Shown: one piece after another, positions 56,632-64,000 of the stretch | Layout of the letters: each line of letters opens with the position of its first letter | Position numbering within the stretch: the first letter of the stretch is position 1 | DNA from: Pseudeuparius sepicola | Taxonomy: Eukaryota > Arthropoda > Insecta > Coleoptera > Anthribidae | Assembly: GCA_963920635.1 (NCBI GenBank) | Contig: OY987301.1 | Span: 48,731,414 to 48,795,413 of the forward strand | Reading direction: 5' to 3' | Length of the DNA stretch: 64,000 bases | Made by a program: the position numbers and the translations under genes | The notes under the pieces: generated by a model | What the model was told of the DNA's origin: nothing | The model's database searches: none | Seen by the model: only the letters and a program-made list of their open reading frames with translations

Positions 56632-58588
56632 TATGTTGCATGATATATGGCATTTGAAATAACACCATATAGTAGTTAGTACAAAATCTCATGAACTGTG
56701 ACTTTGATTGCAAAATTGACCAAAACATGGTGAATATCCCCATTCACTGATCACTAACAAAATGTAAAGTCCCACGCTGCCTCTACCACCCATCTGTATG
56801 GCTGTCCCGATATATCTGCGAGCCTTTCATAAGACAAGTTGATTTTTAATGTTTGACTCGTACATATAACATGGTGTCAGATATATCAGTCAGCAGGCTG
56901 TCTGCCAAATTTGTGTCTGGCAGATATATCAGTCAGACACGTGCATCAAAAGGGGGTTATTGTATTCTTGGACCTCCCTGCATACATCTATGGTTAGAAT
57001 TTAAATTAAAGGGATAGGTAAGTTTTTAGATCCAGCGATAGTGCATATTTCTACAACTTCTTTACTGTTGTGAAAGTTTTATTAAAATTTGGTTTGCAAG
57101 GTATAACAACTTATTTATTAAAAATATGTTTAGTTTTTTTTTTATTAAGTTTTGAGCTCGAATTTGGCATGAGCTCTTGCTTCTCGATTTTGTAATTTGC
57201 CTAACTTATAATATGAAAATTTCACAGTTTTTAAACTCCCAAGTAGTAAGAAGCTTGGAAAATAATGTATCAAATAATGTATCATTAATGTTCACTAAAA
57301 AAAATATGCAATTGTGGGAAATGGACTGGCCCAAATATTTATCCAAAGGGCTTTTCAATACTTTACCAAGTACCATCCAGATTTAAACCATAGCCAGGTA
57401 AGTAATTTTTGTGGTTTTATTATACCTAATTCTCGAAATACATGACAAGTTATTTCTTCTTTTTCATAATAATTATTGACATACAAATCTGGATTTAGAA
57501 ACAACTAGACGTGAATAGTTTTTTTTTGTCCTTCATAATTCCGACTATAGTGTTCTGAGATACAACTCTGAATTCTAAAGGAAAAAATCTAGTCATGACT
57601 TGTGGCAATTCTTGCCTTTTGTATAATTCGTACCAAAAACGTATTCTAGATAAAACATTTTGCTTTGGCAAATTAATTAGGTCAAGAAGGTATATTTTTT
57701 TCTCCAATAATATAATTATAGTATAATATATTATAATATATATTATAATATAGTCTAATACCAGTAATCTTTTGAAGCTTCTCATTTCTAACACGTACTT
57801 TGTATATTAGTCAATATACAGTCATAGAGGAAGTGTATTGTAAACTACATAATATAGCAGTATAATATGTGCCACTAGATAATTTTCACAAAATATTAAT
57901 GGTAGGTAGAACATTACCCACTACCAATTGAAATTCTTAATACGGATGGACTGTAGGGATCCGTGAGGTAATTTGAGCGGAAAATTTGAAATCCAAAATT
58001 TTTCTGGCAAAATTATGGTTAAAAAATTCGGAAAATATGCATTACATAACATATATATTAAAAAGTGTTAAAAATCGAAGGCCCATTCAAAAGAAGCGAA
58101 ACTGATTTTTTTTTTCAATTAAATACTTATAGAAAAGGCAATGTACTACTGCATAAATCGCAGTAGTTTTTATTAGGATTTGCCAAAAGTTTTCAATAGC
58201 GACAGCATTTAAAAATGGTATGGCACAACAAATTTTAGAGAAGAAAGTTAAACAGTGGTGAAACCAATGGCAATATTTTTGTAAGTATTATTTGGAAAGC
58301 CCTTCTTTCCGCGATATTTTAACTTTATTCCCATACCCAATTGCTTATAAAAAAATAGCTCTACTCAAGCATAGAAATTAAAATAAATACATGCAACAAC
58401 AACTACAGATTCTATACCTAGTTGGTAACGTTTCTTCGGCTTTCGACAAACGTTTAAATAAACAATTTTCCAGGATATAGGACAACCCATCGGCAATTCC
58501 GTTTATTTTACTGTGGCATGAAAGAAGTATGAATATATGTTAATTTATTTAATAAGCTTTGAAATATAAAACTAAAAATGATACTCAC
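56632..58588. other. Intron of the TPRG1L-like gene, no further gene seen
   Basis: AT-rich, with TCAGATATATCAGTCAG direct repeats near 56878-56936, a (TA)-rich block at about 57710-57760 and no supported coding region. The ORFs at 57177 and 57495 look accidental. Confidence 0.4.
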
Positions 58589-58765
58589 GGAATTAGCGAT
58601 CCATTTGGATACACCAAATCACCCACGATGATCGCCTGTATGTCTTCGATAGGGATCTTCTTGTAACTCAGTCGTTTCAGAGCGATGAAGTCGTATTTAA
58701 CTACAACTAAACTTTTCGTTGCGAGCAAAATCAGTCGTTCTTTATCAGTATCCCAGTGGTTTATT
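58589..58765 (-). CDS. TPRG1L-like: TPRG1L-like gene, internal coding exon (hSac2 domain)
   Basis: The exon lies between an acceptor (TTTTTATAG) and a donor (TTCC|GTGAGT). It encodes about 58 residues, including INHWDTDKERLILLATKSL and VVVKYDFIALKRL. The HWN/D..(E/K)ER..L.T..SL...KYDFI pattern is the core of the hSac2 domain in TPRG1/TPRG1L. It ends in phase 2 and joins the exon at 54120 without changing frame. Earlier exons of the gene must lie above 58765 but I could not find them; they may be outside the window. Confidence 0.88.
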
Positions 58766-58992
58766 CTATAAAAAAAAATAACAACAATAACAATCCAGAT
58801 ACTAGATGTGAAGGAATATTTGAGGTTTTATCTGATATATTTTTATGTTTTGTTTTATAACAAATAAATGAGAATTTCTTTTTGAATTTTTTCTGTATAA
58901 ATTTTAACGAATATAATAAAAAAGTCAGATTTGTTACGAAATAAACTGAATTTCTTTGCGAATCCCACGCGGTCTATAAATAAAAGTACAAG
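58766..58992. other. Upstream intron sequence of the TPRG1L-like gene
   Basis: AT-rich; no exon was recognised before the retrotransposon fragment that starts at 58993. Confidence 0.4.
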
Positions 58993-59600
58993 ATGTACCG
59001 GGATCGTACAGTTCAGACAGATCAACGAGTTGCCCATAACAGACCGGACCTTATAATAGTTGATAAAATTTCTAGGAAGACAACTCTGATTGATGTGGCC
59101 ATCCCCAACAACAACAACTTGCGTGTGAAGCAGGCCGAGAAGATCGCGAAGTACAGAGACTTAGAAGAACGAATTAGAAGGCAATGGGAAAGGGAGAACG
59201 TTCAGACGATTCCAGTCATCGTCTCAACAACTGGTGTTATACCAAAAAGTTTGCTGAGAAACATCAAAGAGCTGGGTCTAACTGATAATCTTTACAGGTC
59301 CATGCAGAAAGCGGTACTACTTGCGACAGCCCGAATAGTCAGGAAATTCATGGGTAGTGCAGGAACGTCTAACAACATCAATGTCCCTAAGGCCCGATAA
59401 CAAGGCAAGGGTCTCGTCTGAGCCAGATCCTTTTGGTATCCGGGATACCCGGGATCTGAGTGAATGTTCCCAGTAGAGGGAGTGCGAATGCCTTTTGGCT
59501 AAGTCGATAATGATAATAATAAGCCGTAATAGTAATGATAATAAGCCGAAAGCGCCGTAGAACGGACAACTTTGCCAAGTCAACTAGGAGGAGGAAGAAG
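58993..59600 (+). mobile_element. R4/Dong-like retrotransposon fragment, endonuclease C-terminus and 3' end (copy 1)
   Basis: The frame 58993-59400 starts at a truncation and encodes the restriction-enzyme-like endonuclease region: NRPDLIIVDK, then TLIDVAIPNNNNLRVKQAEK and IAKYRDLEERIRRQWE. The RPD..(L)ID.A.P pattern is the PD-(D/E)XK signature of R2/R4/Dong-type elements. A 3' UTR with GTATCCGGGATACCCGGGAT and an ATAATAATAAG stretch follows to about 59530. The same UTR closes the third copy at about 62010-62097. Confidence 0.8.
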
Positions 59601-59945
59601 AAGAAGAAGAGGAGGATTGGCAGACCTCAACAAGCAATTGAACCAACAAATATTAAACCTGCGTAATTATTTCCACAGGCAGATCAACAGTTTTACGCTA
59701 CATAAAACTATCTGCGGAGCAGACGTCTCAACACTGCTACGTCTGAAGGAACACGAGCATCAAAATCACCACCAAACCGACAATGATAAACTACAGATGT
59801 GGTTGGTGAAGCCGCTGCACGGGAGGCATCCTAACAAGGTTATCCAGGAACATGTCGACAAGTTAGCGTCGAACTACTGGCTGACTTCAGAACGAATGTT
59901 CCCCAAAATGGAAAGCTTCTTACTGGCCACACAAGATCCGGTTAT

Positions 59946-60599
59946 TAGTGAAGGGACTATTCGAATACAAATAATCGATGTATTCGATTCTGGCGTGCAT
60001 TCGAAAGCATTCGATTATCAACGAAGTATTCGAATACTAAAAATAATCAAAGCGAGAGGGATCCTCGAATGCTGAATCGGAATGAATCGACACACTTTGC
60101 GTTCATTCGGAATATTCGGAGGCCGCGAGCGCCTGTCGATTATCGATTATGCACATCTGCTCCAGCGGAGAGCAAAAAACAGCGGAATTTGTATTTATGT
60201 ATCTGGTCTCTTGCCATTTAAAAATATGTCAGAAGAGTACAAACCACTGTCCTATATCGTCAAGTTCGGCAATGAATCAAGATTTTCAAGATAAAACAAA
60301 CCAGAGAACAGAGAACCAATTTGAGACGACGAGTCTCCTCCGAGATCGAGAACCAAGACGTCTGCGCCCGAGACTGAAAAACTCGAGACTCAAGCTCACC
60401 TCGAGCACAGAATAGGGGAATTCTGTGCCTCGAGCTCGAGAGGTTGAATCGAATCGCAACCGCAAAATTTGCGATACTAGTATTGCGACCTCAAAACTTG
60501 AATAATTCGATTCTTTGTATTCGGATAATGATTCGATTCTCAAAAGTATTCGAATGCAAGATATTCGATTCTGAAAATCATCCGATTCTCCCTTCACTA
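59946..60599. mobile_element. hAT-type MITE (654 bp) with 8-bp target duplication
   Basis: The ends TAGTGAAGGGA and TCCCTTCACTA are exact 11-bp inverted repeats. CCGGTTAT occurs directly before (59938-59945) and after (60600-60607). The interior is rich in ATTCGAAT-type motifs and has no protein; several overlapping open frames are by-products. Confidence 0.88.
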
Positions 60600-60920
60600 C
60601 CGGTTATACCAACTTGTAGCTACCTAAAATTCATTGTAAGAGATGCATCGGTAGTGGATGACAGATGCAGATACATGCGCCAAACTTCAGAAAGAATCCA
60701 GCACATAACAGGAGGATGTCAGATGTTTGCATCAACAGAATATAAGAAACGACACGATTCGGTTGCCAAGATCTTGTACCAGGAACTGGCGGGAAAACTG
60801 CTGCCTGTTCTTGAAAACAGCAACTACAAGATATACTGGGATCGTACAGTTCTGACAGATCAACGAGTTGCCCATAATAGGCCGGACCTTATAATAGTTG
60901 ATAAAATTTTTAGGGAGACC

Positions 60921-61426
60921 AATCAATCAATCAATCAATCAATTACTTTATTCATGCTAAACACCATACAACATGGTTTACACAGGTCAGTCAGATCAGT
61001 AGGATAAAATAAAATAGAGCAATCTGGAAATTGCATCACAAATACAAGATACACACATTAAAACATTACATAAAAACATTATATAAAAATTTCTTACGAA
61101 ATGTCATCAAAATAGGTAGTCACGTTACAGTTCATATATTCATCAATGCCATAGAAGGCTCTTGAGAGTAGGAACGATTTGATCTCTTTATAAAATTGGT
61201 TGAGGCCAGTAAGTCTCACCCGCGAGGGCAGCTTGTTGAAAAAGAGAGGGCCATAGTAATTAGACCCATTTCTACTGTGCATCAATCTCAAGTTTGGTAG
61301 CCTCAGATTCGACATGTTTCTTGTACCATAATCGTGAACATTATGGACCGGAGTGTACTTATGCAAGTTTTTCTTCACGTGAAGCAAACAGGTGAATATA
61401 TATTGAGAGGGGAATGTCAGTCTGGG
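60921..61426 (-). mobile_element. 5'-truncated non-LTR retrotransposon with (TGAT)n tail
   Basis: The minus frame 61094-61387 encodes NVHDYGTRNMSNLRLPNLRL and FFNKLPSRVRLTGLNQF, the end of a Jockey/CR1-like reverse transcriptase. Its 3' tail is the repeated TCAA/TGAT block at 60921-60943. It is a C-terminal remnant, similar to the one at 19127-20022. Host sequence resumes with AATCTGATTAATGTGGC. Confidence 0.8.
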
Positions 61427-62097
61427 GCCAATCTGATTAATGTGGCAACAACAACCTGGGTGTGAAGTGTGAAGCAGGCCAAGAATGGTAAATGGAGAAG
61501 TTCAGACGGTTACAATCATCGTGTCAACCACTGGTGTTATACCAAAAATTTGCTGAGAAACATCAAAGAGCTGGGTCTAACTGATAATGTTTACAGGTCC
61601 ATGCAGAAAGCAGCACTACTTGCGACAGTCAGAACTGTCAGGAAATTTATGAGGAATGCAGGAACATCCGTGTCACCTAAGGCCTGGCAAGGGCCTCGTC
61701 CGAACCAGATCCTCATGGTATCCGGGATCTGATTGATGTGACCATCCCAAACAACAACAACCTGCATGTGAAGCAAGCTGAGAAGATCGCGAAGTACAGA
61801 GACTTAGAAGGCAATGGGAAATGGAGAACGTTCAGACGGTTCCAATCATCATGTCAACAACTGGTGTTATAGCAAGAACATTGCTGAGAAACATCAAAGA
61901 GCTGGGTCTAACTGATAATCTTTACAGGTCCACGCAAAAACCGGTACTACTTGCGACAGCCCAAACCATCAGCAAATTCATAGGTAATGCAGTAACATCC
62001 AACAACATCAATGTGGTATCCGGGATAACCGGGATCTGAGTGAATGTTGCCAGTAGAGGGAGTGCGAATGCCCTTTGGCTAAGTCGATATAATAATA

Positions 62098-64000
62098 GGG
62101 AAAGTCCACATCTAAAAAATACAAAATTACTACATCCCTTATAGATTTTAAGGAATCGACGTAAATATCACACTGGGGAGAAATTCCATTAAAATTTTCA
62201 CTACAATAAAAATAATTGATATCTAGAATTAGCTCGAGGCACTAGAAAATTAATTTGTTCTAATAAACCAGGACAGTCAATTCCATTAAAGTAGGATTCA
62301 GGAATTATGGAGTACCTACATGCCATTATTTTTTTTTGTATGAATCAGAGACACAAGATCAAGTCCTGTATGAGCAGATCTGAGCTACTACATAATATGC
62401 CCTTTTTCTTTGATTAGCCGACCTACATCAGGGTGACTTCAATACATCTGTGCATGTATCAGATAAAGATGCCAATATATCATATGGCATAGAGTGCTTA
62501 AGCTCTGAACCGTGGGAGAGGCTTAGGACAAAGAATATTTGTCACGCCATTGCCACAGCATAAGTTTAAAAAAATTCTGTGGTTTTGTGCATATTTCAAT
62601 TAATTTTCTTGTTTTCGAGTTGGGTTCTTGGTTTTTACTTTTTCTTGTTGTGGACTCTTTTTCTAGATACAAGTTTTGTTAATAATAGTTGGGTAATATC
62701 TGTTAGAGGGTTGCGAGAAATCTCACAATGTCTGGCCAAAGACTTAACTTTCAAGCCAGAGACCATGTGAAGTTATTAAATTATTTCAAAGGTTACAAAT
62801 GCAACGGAAGACCTTGTTGGAAACATTATGGCAGTAAATAATGCTTACGAAATAAAATATTTTCAAGTCTTGGGCATTTCACAGGAAATGCAGAAAGCAG
62901 TAAGTCAAGATGCTCTCCAAAAAAAAAACTACTTCTGCAGCGAAATATGGACCTCAACAGAAAATCAAGACTGCGGACTTTCCATGGGAAATGAAAATGA
63001 GAATCATTTATAATATTTAATCAGAAAGTAAGTTCACATTTACTGAATACTACACTCATGGCCAAATAATCGCATATTTTTAAATTTTGCAATAACTTTT
63101 GGCAGAAATTTTTTTTTTAAGAAAAAAATATATAAATTTTAAAATACGCGACAATTTTATTAATGGCCTGAGTGTTTGTTTCTTTAAACAATTCTTTGAC
63201 AACCAAGAGAATATTTTAATGCAAAGTATTGAGATTAATTAGAGAAATATTCTAAGTATCTGTACTTGCAGTTAAATTAAAAAAAACTTTTTTTAATTCT
63301 TGCAAATAAGTATCGAAATTTGCTTACAATCATGGTGGAAGGATTATAGGGTGTGCTACGTTGCATGCTTATTTTGGTTCAGTTTGCGCATTTGGCCAAG
63401 GCGACGTCAATCACATTGGGAAGAGTTTGGTATTTCCATTGTTATATTATTTTTTTGCTGTATTTCTAATCGGTGTCACCGATGGCACCTGAATGTAATC
63501 TGGATGTGTTGTGGGTCAAATCGTGCATGATCGTTTTTTTCCCAGTCTGATTTATAGTTAGAACTTTTTGCTTATTAATTTGTTGCAAATGATTGAATTT
63601 GTTTTTAATTTCGCTGCCAAGCTGACGTCATGGCATATGTGTGGCAATCATAAACCTACACAGCAACCTATGCAGATACGTGGCGAAAATATATCCACTT
63701 GTCTTACACATAACGTCAGCTTGGGGAAATTTTTTTGACATATGTGCATAGGCACACTATATACAGTTTGTTCAGCAACAAGGACGGGAGTTGTGATGTA
63801 GGGCCGATCATTCGCTGAACAAACTGTATGTAATCCTTTCAATATGCTTACAATGTATTTTGTTTTAGGGTTAAGGGTAGCTGGAGTGTTATAGTTTATG
63901 TACTGGTTACATATGTTGTCAAAGTAGATGACTCAAGTTATTAAATATGTTTTGTGGAATCGATTTAAGTAGATTTAAATTTTTAATCCATTTGTTATTT
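62098..64000. other. No gene recognised
   Basis: It holds small unsupported frames and AT-rich DNA. An inverted repeat (ATACAGTTTGTTCAGC, about 63761-63776, and GCTGAACAAACTGTAT, 63814-63829) encloses the segment shared with about 1636-1672. The ORF at 63648-63842 is an artefact of this repeat. Upstream exons of the TPRG1L-like gene may lie here, but I could not identify them. Confidence 0.4.

Larger units (their letters stand above)
59605..62097 (+). pseudogene. R4/Dong-like retrotransposon, C-terminal half of the polyprotein, interrupted twice (copies 2-3)
   Basis: The first block (59605-59945) is the linker after reverse transcriptase, with KPLHGRHPNKVIQEHVDKLA and WLTSERMFPKMESFLLATQD. 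A hAT-type MITE (59946-60599) interrupts it; the frame on both sides is the same. The next block (60600-60920) has a zinc-knuckle-like DDRC..QHITGGC, where one expected Cys reads Met, then HNRPDLIIVDK. A minus-strand non-LTR element interrupts at 60921-61426. After that come degraded repeats of the endonuclease end (61430-61735 and again 61733-62039). The 3' UTR ends near 62097. No part is complete. Confidence 0.8.

Noticed and set aside
60149..60597. Several overlapping frames in the 59946-60599 region
   Set aside because: They lie wholly inside a MITE and have low-complexity composition.

Overview
The window looks like nuclear DNA of an insect with a large, AT-rich, transposon-packed genome. 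Spliced genes have GT-AG introns, two host genes have clear animal homologues, and the rest is a layered collection of retrotransposons, cut-and-paste transposons, MITEs and fold-back repeats. A beetle is my best guess because of the many CAGGGTG-ended fold-backs and the mix of element families, but that is an inference. I see no bacterial genes and no CRISPR.

Host genes. (1) A C1GALT1C1 (Cosmc)-like exon at 3155-3836 (minus) is divergent from an unrecognised three-exon gene at 4395-5388 (plus), with about 560 bp of shared promoter space between them. (2) A TPRG1L-like gene (hSac2 domain) on the minus strand has three recognisable exons at 58589-58765, 53987-54120 and 53583-53788. Its 4.5-kb intron holds a 1.1-kb hairpin element and a transposon. 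(3) An unrecognised gene ends in a long terminal exon at 47859-48906 (plus).

Mobile DNA by region. 0.7-9 kb: fold-backs, a non-LTR fragment and a tRNA-like SINE. 10-16 kb: a mariner-like relic with about 375-bp inverted arms, a hAT-type MITE with exact 8-bp duplications, and a TA-flanked fold-back. 16-22 kb: a Penelope GIY-YIG relic, a non-LTR reverse transcriptase tail and a broken Tc1 DD34E transposase. 23.1-32.5 kb: an endogenous gypsy/errantivirus-type provirus with near-identical LTRs and gag, pol and a baculovirus-F-like env. It is broken by point lesions, an integrase deletion, a non-LTR insertion and a hAT MITE. 32.5-34.6 kb: a fold-back abutting a 1.38-kb Ginger-like DNA transposon whose only gene is a 132-aa H2C2-type remnant. 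34.8-40.5 kb: two inverted arrays of a 239-bp satellite flank a reverse transcriptase relic. 40.9-45.4 kb: overlapping inverted repeats. 46 kb: a tRNA-like sequence split by a MITE. 50.5-52.1 kb: a fold-back with a piggyBac-type MITE in one arm and the empty site kept in the other. 55.4-56.6 kb: a TA-flanked transposon encoding only the N-terminal part of a transposase. 59-62 kb: fragments of an R4/Dong-like retrotransposon interrupted by a hAT-type MITE and another non-LTR element.

The most unusual items are the Ginger-like element with a truncated H2C2 gene, the satellite-armed fold-back, and the CAGGGTG/TA fold-back family with at least seven copies here.
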